A DNA stretch of 34,445 nucleotides, from contig SLJW01000230.1 of NCBI GenBank assembly GCA_007134865.1, positions 1 through 34,445 on the forward strand, given 5' to 3'. How positions within the stretch are numbered: the stretch's first letter is position 1; each line of letters begins with the position of its first letter. Of this stretch, positions 9,151 through 17,321 are shown one piece after another. The notes beneath the pieces are model-generated. The model was not told the DNA's origin, did no database searches, and worked only from the letters and a program-made list of their open reading frames with translations. A program made the position numbers and the translations under genes. The stretch comes from Paracoccaceae bacterium (GTDB lineage: Bacteria > Pseudomonadota > Alphaproteobacteria > Rhodobacterales > Rhodobacteraceae).

Positions 9151-10368
9151 ATGAGCGTCGCAGCCCCCTCTGCCCGCTTCCTCGACGCGACGACACCGCC
9201 CCATGTCGCAACGCTGGTCGCGCTCTCGTCCATCGCAGCGCTGGCGATGAATGTGTTTCTGCCCTCACTGCCCTCGATGACGGCTTATTTCGGGACCGAT
9301 TATGCGGTAATGCAGCTCTCGGTCTCGCTCTATCTCGCCGTGAATGCGGTGCTTCAGGTTTTTGTCGGCGCGATTTCGGACCGGTTCGGGCGCAGGCCCG
9401 TCATGCTGGCTTCGCTATGGATCTTCATCATCGCGACAATCGGCACATTGCTCGCGACCTCGGCATTTGTGTTTCTCTTCTTCCGCATGATGCAGGCCAG
9501 CGTGGTCGCATGTATCGTGCTCTCGCGCGCCTCGATCCGCGATGTGATGGACGAGGCCCAATCCGCCTCGCGCATAGGCTATGTCACCATGGGCATGGCA
9601 CTGGTGCCGATGATCGCGCCCGCCATCGGCGGGCTGCTGGATGAGGTGTTCGGCTGGCGTGGCGCCTTCGGGCTGATGCTGCTGGCCGGGATCGGCGTGC
9701 TGTTCCTCGGCTGGCGCGACATGGGCGAGACCAAGCTCGACCGGGGCGGTTCGATGCGCGCGGTCTTCGCCGAAGTGCCGGAACTGATGCGCGCGCGGCG
9801 TTTCTGGGGCTATTGCATCACTGCCATGCTGTCGTCAGGGGCGTTCTTTGCCTATCTCGGCGGTGCGCCTTTCGTGGGCTCGGAAGTGCTCGGGCTCTCA
9901 CCCTCCACCCTCGGGCTCTTCTTCGGCGCGCCTGCCATCGGCTATGCAGCGGGTAATTTCCTGTCGGGGCGCTATACCGGGCGCCTGGGCATCAACCGCA
10001 TGATCCTGCTTGGCTGCATCATCGGCTTCGCTGGCATGGCGCTGCTGCTCCTTCTGTCGCTCAGTTTCCCTCTGACCGCGCTTATATTCTTCGGCTGTTT
10101 CGTCTTTACCGGGGTCGGCAACGGCATGCTGCTGCCCTCGGCCACATCGGGGATGATGTCGGTGCGTCCGCATCTGGCCGGAACCGCCAGCGGCATCGGT
10201 GGGGCGATCCTGATCGGCGGCGGCGCGGCGCTCTCGGCCCTCGCCGGGGCGCTGCTGACCCCCGAGAGCGGGGCCATGCCGCTGATCTGGCTTTTGTTCA
10301 CCACCACTGCGCTGGCCTTCCTGCCCATGTTCTATGTCATCCGGCGCGAGCGCCAGATTTCGGCTTGA
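9151..10368 (+). CDS. MFS efflux transporter, Bcr/CflA-like
   Basis: The 405-residue protein has about 12 hydrophobic segments and the MFS motif GAISDRFGRRPVM at about 73-85. The N-terminal LPSLPSM segment in the first helix and overall length point to the Bcr/CflA (DHA1) drug-proton antiporter group, in the inner membrane. The real substrate cannot be read from sequence. The gene is divergent from pccB and lies between it and pccR, so the PccR-type sites may also act on it. The ribosome-binding site is weak (CAGGGCG). Confidence 0.85.
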   Translation: MSVAAPSARFLDATTPPHVATLVALSSIAALAMNVFLPSLPSMTAYFGTDYAVMQLSVSLYLAVNAVLQVFVGAISDRFGRRPVMLASLWIFIIATIGTLLATSAFVFLFFRMMQASVVACIVLSRASIRDVMDEAQSASRIGYVTMGMALVPMIAPAIGGLLDEVFGWRGAFGLMLLAGIGVLFLGWRDMGETKLDRGGSMRAVFAEVPELMRARRFWGYCITAMLSSGAFFAYLGGAPFVGSEVLGLSPSTLGLFFGAPAIGYAAGNFLSGRYTGRLGINRMILLGCIIGFAGMALLLLLSLSFPLTALIFFGCFVFTGVGNGMLLPSATSGMMSVRPHLAGTASGIGGAILIGGGAALSALAGALLTPESGAMPLIWLLFTTTALAFLPMFYVIRRERQISA

Positions 10369-10382
10369 CGCAATCGGCTGGC

Positions 10383-10411
10383 TTTGCAAACTCGACTGAA
10401 AGCTTAGCAAA
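10383..10411. promoter_or_regulatory. Paired PccR-type sites upstream of pccR
   Basis: TTTGCAAA at 10383-10390 and TTAGCAAA at 10404-10411 lie 21 bases apart centre to centre, two helical turns, in the 58-base gap before pccR. The second site ends 15 bases before the ATG, where a bound protein would block transcription, so negative autoregulation is inferred. Confidence 0.7.
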
Positions 10412-10426
10412 CCCCCTGAGGCCCGC

Positions 10427-11815
10427 ATGCCACCGCAGAAACTCTATGCCGGGGCCAAGCTGCGCGAGACCCGCAACCAGCTTGGGCTGACACAAAAAGA
10501 TTTCGCGGCGCGGCTCGGTGTCTCGCTGCCCTATCTCAACCAGATGGAGAACAACAACCGCCCGTTCTCGACCTCGGTCGTGCTGGCCCTGGCGCGCGAG
10601 TTCGGCATGGATGTGACCGAGCTGTCGGCCGGTGACAGCGAGCGGCTGGTTTCGGACCTGCGCGAGGCCTTTGCCGACCCGCTCTTCGGCAATGCCGCCC
10701 CTGCCCTACCCGATCTGCGTCTTGTCGGCGCCAATGCCCCCGGTTTCGCCCGCGCCTTTCTCGACCTGCACCGCGCCTATCGGCAGGGGCAGGAACAACT
10801 GGCCTCGCTCGACGAGGCGCTGGGACGCGAGGATACCACGCTGCGGCTCAGCCCATGGGAAGAAGTGCGCGATTTTTTCCATTATTGCGACAATTACATC
10901 GACGCCGTGGACCGCGCCGCCGAACGCTTCGCCAATGCAGAGCGCGACCCGTTCACACTGGCGAGCGAGGCGCTCGCCCGCTGCCGCGTGACCCTGCGCA
11001 TGGGTCAGGGGGGCCTGCGCGATTTCGACCGCGAGAGCGGCATTCTGGAAATCTCGGCCAAGGCCTCGCGCCCGACACAGGCGTTTCAACTGCTGCATCA
11101 GGTCGCACTGCTGACGCAGCACGACCTGCTCGAGGCCACGCTGGATCTGGCCCGCTTCCAGTCGGAGGAGTCCCGCGCCATCGCCAAGATCGGGCTGGCA
11201 AATTATTTCGCCGGGGCCGCGCTCATGCCTTACCGGCGGTTTCTGGAGGCCGCCGAGACCACTCGCCACGACCTCGAAGCGCTGGCAGAGCAATTCGGCG
11301 CGTCCATCGAGCAGGTGGCGCACCGGCTATCGACCTTGCAGCGCCCCGGCGCCAAGGGGGTGCCGTTCTTCTTCGTGCGGGTCGATCAGGCGGGCACGAT
11401 CACGAAACGCCATTCGGCCACGCGACTGCAATTCGCGCGTTTCGGGGGTGCCTGTCCGCTCTGGAACGTGCATCGCGCCTTCGAGACGCCAGGCCGGTTT
11501 CTGCGCCAACTGGCCGAGACCCCGGACGGGATGCGTTATTTCTGCCTTGCGCTGGCTGTGACCAAGGCCGGCGGAGCCTACCACGCGCCGGTGCGCCGCT
11601 ATGCCATCGGGCTGGGTTGCGAGATCGACCATGCGCAGCGGCTGGTCTATGCCGATGGCATGGATATCAGCCGCGGCGCAAGTTTCGACCCGATTGGCAT
11701 TTCCTGCCGCATCTGCGAGCGCGACAATTGCCATCAACGCGCGGTGCCACCGCTGGAGCGTCGATTGCGGGTCGACCATGACCACCGCGCTCTGCTGCCC
11801 TATCGGATCGAGTAG
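10427..11815 (+). CDS. pccR: ScfR-family short-chain acyl-CoA regulator PccR
   Basis: This is a transcription factor expected to sense propionyl-CoA or a related acyl-CoA and to control pccB. The 462 residues begin with an Xre-type helix-turn-helix (about 8-65, LTQKDFAARLGVSLPYLNQMEN). A middle IrrE/ImmA-like region follows, and then the ScfR C-terminal domain (DUF2083) with the Cys cluster SCRICERDNCHQRAVPP (Cys427, 430, 435). The IrrE-like segment reads HQVAL at 224-228 where a metallopeptidase would have HExxH, so protease activity is unlikely. Gene order with pccB and the mutase parallels the Rhodobacter sphaeroides locus in which PccR was characterised. A pair of TTTGCAAA-type sites lies just upstream. 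Confidence 0.92.
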   Translation: MPPQKLYAGAKLRETRNQLGLTQKDFAARLGVSLPYLNQMENNNRPFSTSVVLALAREFGMDVTELSAGDSERLVSDLREAFADPLFGNAAPALPDLRLVGANAPGFARAFLDLHRAYRQGQEQLASLDEALGREDTTLRLSPWEEVRDFFHYCDNYIDAVDRAAERFANAERDPFTLASEALARCRVTLRMGQGGLRDFDRESGILEISAKASRPTQAFQLLHQVALLTQHDLLEATLDLARFQSEESRAIAKIGLANYFAGAALMPYRRFLEAAETTRHDLEALAEQFGASIEQVAHRLSTLQRPGAKGVPFFFVRVDQAGTITKRHSATRLQFARFGGACPLWNVHRAFETPGRFLRQLAETPDGMRYFCLALAVTKAGGAYHAPVRRYAIGLGCEIDHAQRLVYADGMDISRGASFDPIGISCRICERDNCHQRAVPPLERRLRVDHDHRALLPYRIE

Positions 11816-11849
11816 AGACTGCGCTCGTAAGAGAGAGGTGACTGGACTT

Positions 11850-11899
11850 GCGCCCGACTGACATGCTCGTTTTGATGGGGATGCATGCCAATCGGGCGC
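11850..11899. terminator. Long-loop inverted repeat between convergent genes
   Basis: GCGCCCGA (11850-11857) and TCGGGCGC (11892-11899) are perfect 8-bp arms around a 34-base interior that itself holds CATGC and GCATG. It lies between the convergent pccR and SH3-protein genes. There is no clear U-run on either side, so it is only a possible terminator. Confidence 0.3.
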
Positions 11900-11936
11900 C
11901 GTCGTGGACAAGGCGTGCGGCCCCGTCCAGACTTTC

Positions 11937-12440
11937 TCAATCGAAGATTTCGTTGTCAACAACACCCCAGAGATGGCGCTTCTCGACCCAGCCGCGCGCG
12001 CCATCAAGCTCGATCCGGCACCACTCGGCCCCACATTGCCGCAACCGCGCAATCACACCACGCTCCAGGAGCGCAGTCACAGCGCTTTGTGAGTCTCCGC
12101 GCTGGTGAAGCTGGACCATGTCGGATTGCACCAGCGCCGTGCGCACACCGGAGAGCAGCGCATAATGCATCCAGCCGCCCTTGCCGTCGCTGTCCTCGAC
12201 CCGGCGCCAATGCTCATACTCGGCGGTCACGCGCAGCGGAATGTCGCGCCGTGTATAGACATAATCGATGCGATGAGATTGGTCCGGCCCCCGGCGGGCG
12301 TTGCCCTCATTTGCCTTGAGTGAGACGAAGCGCGGCATCGGCAGATTTGTTACCGGACCACGCTCGGCGACCTGGGCCGCAACGGGCCCGGCGGCAAGGC
12401 ACGCTGCAAGAGCCGCGCCCCAGATTCGCGTAAATTTCAT
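11937..12440 (-). CDS. Exported SH3-domain protein
   Basis: The 167-residue protein has a signal peptide (MKFTRIWGAALAACLAAGPVAAQ) and then two bacterial-SH3-like segments. One is around FVSLKANEGNARRGP to GWMHYALLSG and the other is GVIARLRQCGAEWCRIELDGARGWVEKRHLWGV. This matches the SH3_4/DUF1058 type of periplasmic protein, which probably binds cell-wall or protein partners. Two close Cys residues (RQCGAEWC) could form a disulfide. The ATG at 12440 was chosen for the signal peptide and the upstream AGGGA. The gene is divergent from the hydroxyacid dehydrogenase. Confidence 0.83.
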   Translation of the reverse strand: MKFTRIWGAALAACLAAGPVAAQVAERGPVTNLPMPRFVSLKANEGNARRGPDQSHRIDYVYTRRDIPLRVTAEYEHWRRVEDSDGKGGWMHYALLSGVRTALVQSDMVQLHQRGDSQSAVTALLERGVIARLRQCGAEWCRIELDGARGWVEKRHLWGVVDNEIFD

Positions 12441-12588
12441 GTTCGTCCCTGTCCCGGTTATCTCCGGGATCCCTGACTGCTCTGATTTGCCTCTCCCGCA
12501 CATGAGCCCACAAGAGCGCTTGTAGATCATGGCGAGTGCTGGCAGTTTGCCTCAAAGCGAATGCATAGCCAAGAGGTGAGACGCGCCG

Positions 12589-13575
12589 ATGCCAAATACC
12601 CGCCTGAGTGTTGTCGTTACGCGACGCCTGCCCGATGTAGTCGAAACCCGTCTCAAAGAGCTGTTCGATGTCACCCTGCGCGACGAGGACACGCCGCTGA
12701 CGCGCGAGGAGCTGTCCGAGGCGATGCGCAGCGCCGATGTGCTGGTGCCCACGATCACCGATGATATCGACGCCAGCATGATGGCGCAGGCCGGGCCGCG
12801 GCTGAAGCTGATCGCCAATTACGGCGCGGGCGTGGACCATATCGATGTGCAATCGGCACGCCAGCGCGGCATTCTGGTGTCGAACACGCCGGGTGTGGTC
12901 ACCGAAGACACCGCGGATATGGTCATGGCGCTGATGCTGGCGGTGACGCGCAAGATCCCGCAGGGGCTGGCCGAGATGCAGGCCGACGCGTGGCATGGCT
13001 GGTCGCCGCTCGGCCATCCGGGCACGCGGATCGGCGGCAAGCGGCTGGGCATCCTCGGGATGGGTCGGATCGGGCAGGCCGTGGCGCGGCGCGCGAGCGC
13101 CTTCGGCATGCAGGTGCATTATCATAACCGCCGCCGCCTGCGCCCCGAGGTCGAAGAGGCGCTTGAGGCCAGCTACTGGGAGAGCCTCGATCAGATGGTC
13201 GCGCGGATGGATGTGATCTCGATCAACTGTCCGCACACGCCCTCGACTTTTCATCTGATGAACGCGCGCCGGTTGAAGCTGATGAAACCCTCGGCCGTGA
13301 TCATCAACACCTCGCGCGGTGAGGTGATCGACGAGAACGCGCTGACGCGGGGCCTGCGGGCAGGCGAGATTGCCGGGGCCGGGCTCGACGTGTTCGAGCG
13401 CGGCCATCACATCAACCCGCGCCTGCGCGAATTGCCCAATGTCGTGCTCTTGCCGCATATGGGCTCGGCCACGCTCGAAGGCCGGGTCGAGATGGGCGAG
13501 AAGGTGATCCTGAACATCAAGACCTTCGCCGATGGCCACCGTCCGCCCGATCAGGTGCTGCCCGGGATGTTGTGA
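12589..13575 (+). CDS. D-2-hydroxyacid dehydrogenase, glyoxylate/hydroxypyruvate reductase-like
   Basis: This NAD(P)-dependent oxidoreductase has 328 residues, a normal length. The catalytic half begins at the N-terminus. The Rossmann motif GILGMGRIGQAVARR lies at about 154-168, the substrate-binding Arg243 is in INTSRGEVIDENAL, and the acid-base His290 is in LLPHMGSAT. The usual DVFxxEP motif, whose Glu pairs with that His, reads DVFERGHHINPRL, so Gly272 stands where the Glu is expected. I recall this variant in related alphaproteobacterial proteins, so it may be a lineage feature. The substrate is therefore left open; glyoxylate reduction is the closest guess. GAGGTGAG lies upstream of the ATG, and a hairpin terminator follows the gene. 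Confidence 0.88.
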   Translation: MPNTRLSVVVTRRLPDVVETRLKELFDVTLRDEDTPLTREELSEAMRSADVLVPTITDDIDASMMAQAGPRLKLIANYGAGVDHIDVQSARQRGILVSNTPGVVTEDTADMVMALMLAVTRKIPQGLAEMQADAWHGWSPLGHPGTRIGGKRLGILGMGRIGQAVARRASAFGMQVHYHNRRRLRPEVEEALEASYWESLDQMVARMDVISINCPHTPSTFHLMNARRLKLMKPSAVIINTSRGEVIDENALTRGLRAGEIAGAGLDVFERGHHINPRLRELPNVVLLPHMGSATLEGRVEMGEKVILNIKTFADGHRPPDQVLPGML

Positions 13576-13579
13576 CATG

Positions 13580-13613
13580 CCCTCGCGGGTGCGTGAGGGC
13601 GCGCGAGGGGCTT
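13580..13613 (+). terminator. Hairpin terminator after the hydroxyacid dehydrogenase
   Basis: CCCTCGCG (13580-13587) and CGCGAGGG (13602-13609) form a perfect 8-bp stem with a 14-base loop, starting 5 bases after the stop codon and followed by GCTTTGCGCTT. The T-run is interrupted, so strength is uncertain. It separates this gene from lolC. Confidence 0.55.
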
Positions 13614-13674
13614 TGCGCTTGACCTTGCATGGCAATCCGATGAGGTTGCAGCAAAAGCCCGAGCAGGATCGCCC

Positions 13675-14961
13675 ATGACTGGCCACACCCCCCCTTTTGC
13701 GGCGTTCGAATGGATGATCGCCTGGCGCTATCTGCGCGCCCGCCGCGCCGAAGGCGGCGTGAGCGTGATGACGGTGATTTCATTTGTCGGCATCATGCTG
13801 GCAGTCTTTGCGCTGATCGCCACGCTCTCGGTGCGTTCGGGTTTTCGGGCCGAATTTGTGGACACAATTCTCGGCGCGAATGCGCATGTGACCGTCTATT
13901 CTTCGGTCCATGTCGATGAGGCCGGGCGCACCAGTCGCGTGATCGAGGATTATGAGGAGATGGCCGAGCGGCTTGCGGCTGTGCGCGGTGTGACGCGGGT
14001 CGCGCCGCTGGTGCGCGGTCAGGTCATGGCCTCGGCGCATGGACGCAATTCCGGGGTCGAGGTTTTCGGGATCAGTCAGGATAATCTGCTCACCATCCCG
14101 CGCGTGGCCGATCCCGAGCATGCGCTCGGCGATATCGACCGCTTCACCGAAGGCATCGCCATAGGCTCGGGCGTTGCGCGCGAATTGAATGTCAGCCTTG
14201 GCGATACGATCCGCATCATCTCACCCGATGGGGCACAGACCGCCTTTGGCACGTCTCCGCGCATCTCGGCCTATGAGGTGGTCTACATCTTCACGGCCGG
14301 GCGCTACGACATAGACCGAACGCGCATCTATATGCCGTTTGACGAGGCGCAACTCTTCTTCAACCGCGATGGCGTCGCGGATGAGATGGAGGTCATGGTC
14401 GCAAACCCCGACCAGATCGACGCAATGCGCACGGACCTGCTGCGCGCGGGCGGCGAACGCGCAATGCTCTGGACATGGCGCGACAGCGCGGGGGCGTTTC
14501 TGCGCGCGCTCGATGTCGAGGATAACGTGATGTTCGTGATCCTCTCGATCCTCGTTCTGATCGCGGCGATGAATATCATCTCGGGGCTGATCATGCTGGT
14601 CAAGAACAAAGGCCGCGATATCGGCATCCTTCGTACGATGGGGCTCAGCGAGGGATCGGTGCTGCGGGTGTTCTTCATCTGCGGGGCGAGCGTGGGCGTG
14701 CTGGGCACGATTGCCGGGGTGATCCTCGGCTGCCTGTTCGCGATTTATATCGACCCGATCTTCAGCCTGGTAAATTATGTCTCGGGCGGGGGTGTCTGGG
14801 ACCCGTCGATCCGGGGTATCTACAACCTGCCAGCAGAATTGCGGCTCGAGGATGTGGTCAAGTCGGTGGCGCTCTCGCTGTCGCTGTCCTTTGTGGTGAC
14901 GATCTTCCCGGCGCGACGCGCAGCGCGCATGAACCCGGTCGAGGCCTTGCGCTATGAATGA
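13675..14961 (+). CDS. lolC: Lipoprotein-releasing ABC transporter permease
   Basis: This inner-membrane permease extracts outer-membrane lipoproteins and hands them to the LolA chaperone. The 428 residues give the LolC/E layout: a cytoplasmic N-terminal piece with [23 protein letters not shown], a first membrane helix, a large periplasmic domain to about residue 280, then three helices and a C-terminal [17 protein letters not shown] typical of the FtsX/LolC family. Only one permease gene accompanies lolD, so a homodimeric (LolF-like) complex is likely, as known for many alphaproteobacteria. Its end overlaps lolD by 8 bases (ATGAATGA), so the two are translationally coupled. Confidence 0.93.
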   Translation: MTGHTPPFAAFEWMIAWRYLRARRAEGGVSVMTVISFVGIMLAVFALIATLSVRSGFRAEFVDTILGANAHVTVYSSVHVDEAGRTSRVIEDYEEMAERLAAVRGVTRVAPLVRGQVMASAHGRNSGVEVFGISQDNLLTIPRVADPEHALGDIDRFTEGIAIGSGVARELNVSLGDTIRIISPDGAQTAFGTSPRISAYEVVYIFTAGRYDIDRTRIYMPFDEAQLFFNRDGVADEMEVMVANPDQIDAMRTDLLRAGGERAMLWTWRDSAGAFLRALDVEDNVMFVILSILVLIAAMNIISGLIMLVKNKGRDIGILRTMGLSEGSVLRVFFICGASVGVLGTIAGVILGCLFAIYIDPIFSLVNYVSGGGVWDPSIRGIYNLPAELRLEDVVKSVALSLSLSFVVTIFPARRAARMNPVEALRYE

Positions 14962-15637
14962 GCAGGCCCTTGCGCTCGACGCGATCACCAAGACCTACAA
15001 TCAGGGCAAACCTAACGAAGTGCAGGTCCTGCGCGGCGCCTCACTGACGCTCGACCGCGGCGAAGTCGTGGCGCTGGTCGCACCATCGGGGGCGGGCAAA
15101 TCAACGCTTCTGCATATTGCCGGACTGCTGGATACGCCCGATTCCGGCGCGGTGCTGATCGACGGGGCCGACATGACACGGCTGGGGGACCGCAAACGCA
15201 CGGCGACGCGGCGCGGTCAGGTAGGGTTCATCTACCAGTTTCACCACCTGCTGCCCGAATTCTCGGCGCTGGAAAACATCGTGCTGCCGCAACTGGCCAA
15301 TGCCGTAGCAGCGCGCACGGCCGAAACGCGCGCGCTCGAGCTTCTGGACCGGGTCGGGATCGCGGCGCGGGCATCGCATCGCCCCGCGGCCCTGTCTGGG
15401 GGCGAGCAGCAGCGCGTAGCCTTCTGCCGAGCGCTTGCCAACAACCCCAGCCTGCTGCTGGCCGACGAGCCGACAGGCAACCTCGATCCCGAGACCTCGG
15501 ATCAGGTCTTCGCCACGCTCATGAGCCTCGTGCGCGAAACCGGGCTGTCAGCCCTGATTGCCACGCACAATATTGAGCTGGCCCGGCGCATGGACCGGAT
15601 CGTGCGGCTGGATTCAGGTCAGATTGTTCCTGCGTGA
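14954..15637 (+). CDS. lolD: Lipoprotein-releasing ABC transporter ATPase
   Basis: LolD is the cytoplasmic ATPase that powers lipoprotein release with the LolC-type permease. The 227-residue length is standard. Walker A is APSGAGKST (43-51), with Ala in place of the usual first Gly. The Q-loop is [10 protein letters not shown], the signature is LSGGEQQR (147-154), and Walker B is [12 protein letters not shown] (from about 167). The start overlaps the end of lolC. The gene is convergent with luxI across a 27-base gap that holds no obvious hairpin. Confidence 0.94.
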   Translation: MNEQALALDAITKTYNQGKPNEVQVLRGASLTLDRGEVVALVAPSGAGKSTLLHIAGLLDTPDSGAVLIDGADMTRLGDRKRTATRRGQVGFIYQFHHLLPEFSALENIVLPQLANAVAARTAETRALELLDRVGIAARASHRPAALSGGEQQRVAFCRALANNPSLLLADEPTGNLDPETSDQVFATLMSLVRETGLSALIATHNIELARRMDRIVRLDSGQIVPA

Positions 15638-15664
15638 TCCGAGCGAACGGCTTTCTGGCTCATA

Positions 15665-16486
15665 TCACCTTGCGCTGTCTGGCACATGCTCGGTCAGGGG
15701 CGGCTCAGTCGCAATGCCTTTCTGTGGCCCAAGCACCGCATCGATAAGCGCAAGTGCCGCCGCCAGTTCCTCGGGGCTTGATGCCATATCGATCTGGTCG
15801 ATGAAGTATTCCGTCAGGCCTTCGGCACGCGCAGCCTTGCGCAGGCGGGCTTTCACAAGGGCGGCTTCGTCGACAAAGACCGACCCCTCTATCCCGGCAA
15901 AGGCTCGTACGCGGGCGATGCGCTCTTCGGAGCAGTCCAGCAATGCCGCCATGGCCTTGGTCTTGCCCATCTGCACCGTTTCCCCGACATAATCATAGGG
16001 CGCGTTGTCCGAACGTTTCAACACGCGGTTCATCACCGGGTCGATCACGGTGACGATATCCTCGATCCCGTTGTTGCGGGCATATTCCAGCGACCCGACC
16101 ATCAGCTCGCATGTTGCTCGCGAAACTGACCCAGGCCCACGACCGGACAGGGTCAGCCGTTCGGTATCGACACAGAAACGCGTCGACTCCCACAGCGTCG
16201 CCGAACGCAGGGGCGGCTCGCCCTGCAGGATATCTGCAAACACATCTGCCAGCATATGTGGTCCGGTGGTCTGCAGGGCGCGCACGCAGGAGACCACATT
16301 GTAGTCATCATCAAGCCCGATGACATAGGCTGGATCCAGCGCATCGAATTCATCGATTTCGCGCCCATTCTCGATCCGGACGTCCCATCCCAACCGCTCG
16401 CCGAACACACGCGCGCGCAGCTGGAACATCTCGTCGAGGACAGATTGGTGACGGTGCCGGTTCAGTGCATCTATTATCAGTATCAT
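15665..16486 (-). CDS. Acyl-homoserine-lactone synthase, LuxI family
   Basis: The enzyme makes an N-acyl-homoserine lactone signal from S-adenosylmethionine and acyl-ACP or acyl-CoA. The conserved residues fall at almost the same numbers as in LuxI: Arg24, Phe28, Trp34, Asp45, Asp48, Arg69, Glu100 and Arg103, within RARVFGERLGW, DEFDALDP, CVRAL and WESTRF. The 273-residue product is longer than the usual 190-230; a helical, Ala/Glu-rich extension of roughly 60-70 residues follows the synthase core. The ATG at 16486 was chosen because GAAGGGA precedes it. The gene lies 130 bases after luxR on the same strand and is probably its target. Signal chain length cannot be read from sequence. Confidence 0.94.
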   Translation of the reverse strand: MILIIDALNRHRHQSVLDEMFQLRARVFGERLGWDVRIENGREIDEFDALDPAYVIGLDDDYNVVSCVRALQTTGPHMLADVFADILQGEPPLRSATLWESTRFCVDTERLTLSGRGPGSVSRATCELMVGSLEYARNNGIEDIVTVIDPVMNRVLKRSDNAPYDYVGETVQMGKTKAMAALLDCSEERIARVRAFAGIEGSVFVDEAALVKARLRKAARAEGLTEYFIDQIDMASSPEELAAALALIDAVLGPQKGIATEPPLTEHVPDSAR

Positions 16487-16564
16487 TGGAGTTCCCTTCA
16501 TTCAGCATTTCACCCCTGAGTGCAGAACATGCCGCAAGGCAGCAAGACCGCCTATTGTGGAAAA

Positions 16565-16577
16565 CCCGTAATATGGG
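16565..16577. promoter_or_regulatory. Candidate lux-type box before luxI
   Basis: CCCGTAATATGGG is a near-palindrome (five of six pairs match around a central A), flanked by A-runs on the plus strand, and ends about 79 bases upstream of the luxI ATG. A LuxR-type site is expected in this gap, but this one is shorter than the 18-20 bp boxes known elsewhere. Confidence 0.3.
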
Positions 16578-16609
16578 AAAAAGCCGCGTTTTCAGGTCTC
16601 TCGCCTGAA
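16578..16609 (-). terminator. Weak hairpin after luxR
   Basis: On the minus strand TTCAGG and CCTGAA form a 6-bp stem with a 7-base loop, starting 7 bases after the luxR stop. A T5 run follows 8 bases further on. The gap between stem and T-run makes it a poor intrinsic terminator; read-through into luxI is possible. Confidence 0.3.
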
Positions 16610-16616
16610 GCCAGCG

Positions 16617-17321
16617 TCAGATCGGATAGATCAGACGCATGCCGATTGCACGCGCCACGGCCTGGGGTGTGGTGAGCGCGCCGAGTTTCTCGCGCGCCGA
16701 GCGCAGATGCACCTCGACGGTCCGAGTCGAGATCGAGAGAATGACACCAACATCGAATTGCGATTTTCCGGCAGCGATCCATTGCAGGATCTCGCGTTCA
16801 CGCTCCGACAGGTTCGGCTGCAGCATGATCTTCATGCTCCGCCCCTCGCGCATCACCCGGTCATGAAGCAAAGTGGCCTCGGTTTGTATCGCGACGAGGA
16901 TCTCGCTGCGCAAACGTTGCCATTCCTCATCGGGACGGCTGCTGACAACACTGAACATGCCCTTGTCGCCAAACGGACCGCGCACCGGAATCGTCAGACC
17001 TGTCGTCGGAATGCCGAACTCTGCCGCATCGCGAAACACTTTCTGGAAGCTGTCGAAATCTCGCAAGCGGTTCCAGTCCACCACGCCGACACTGCGCGAG
17101 GCTGCGAGCAGCGTCGGATCGATCATCTGATACCCGTGCTCGACATAGTGGGCTTTCCACTCGTCCGGATAGTTGACCACGCCATGCATTGAGTCATCGA
17201 CCGTATTGACGCCGGCATAGGCAGCATAATCCAGCCCGAACCGCGCGCAGATACGGTTCAGCACATCCGCAAGGGGTCCGGATCCGTCGTCTGGTTCTTC
17301 GCCCAGATCAAGCGGTTTCAT
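16617..17321 (-). CDS. LuxR-family quorum-sensing regulator
   Basis: The protein should bind the acyl-homoserine lactone made by the adjacent LuxI and control promoters. The 234-residue length is typical. The N-terminal autoinducer domain shows the usual Trp55, Tyr59, Asp68-Pro69 and Trp83 (EWKAHYV, MIDPTLL, VDWNRL). The C-terminal GerE-type helix-turn-helix, about 168-230, reads LSEREREILQWIAAGKS and STRTVEVHLRSAREKLG. The ATG at 17321 was chosen because AGGAAGAG precedes it; the ORF-track start adds about 119 residues unlike any LuxR. It is divergent from glcB. Confidence 0.94.
   Translation of the reverse strand: MKPLDLGEEPDDGSGPLADVLNRICARFGLDYAAYAGVNTVDDSMHGVVNYPDEWKAHYVEHGYQMIDPTLLAASRSVGVVDWNRLRDFDSFQKVFRDAAEFGIPTTGLTIPVRGPFGDKGMFSVVSSRPDEEWQRLRSEILVAIQTEATLLHDRVMREGRSMKIMLQPNLSEREREILQWIAAGKSQFDVGVILSISTRTVEVHLRSAREKLGALTTPQAVARAIGMRLIYPI

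Noticed and set aside
12307-13686. 459-residue minus-strand ORF opposite the hydroxyacid dehydrogenase
   Set aside because: Antisense shadow; it also overlaps the convincing SH3 protein gene start and the lolC start.
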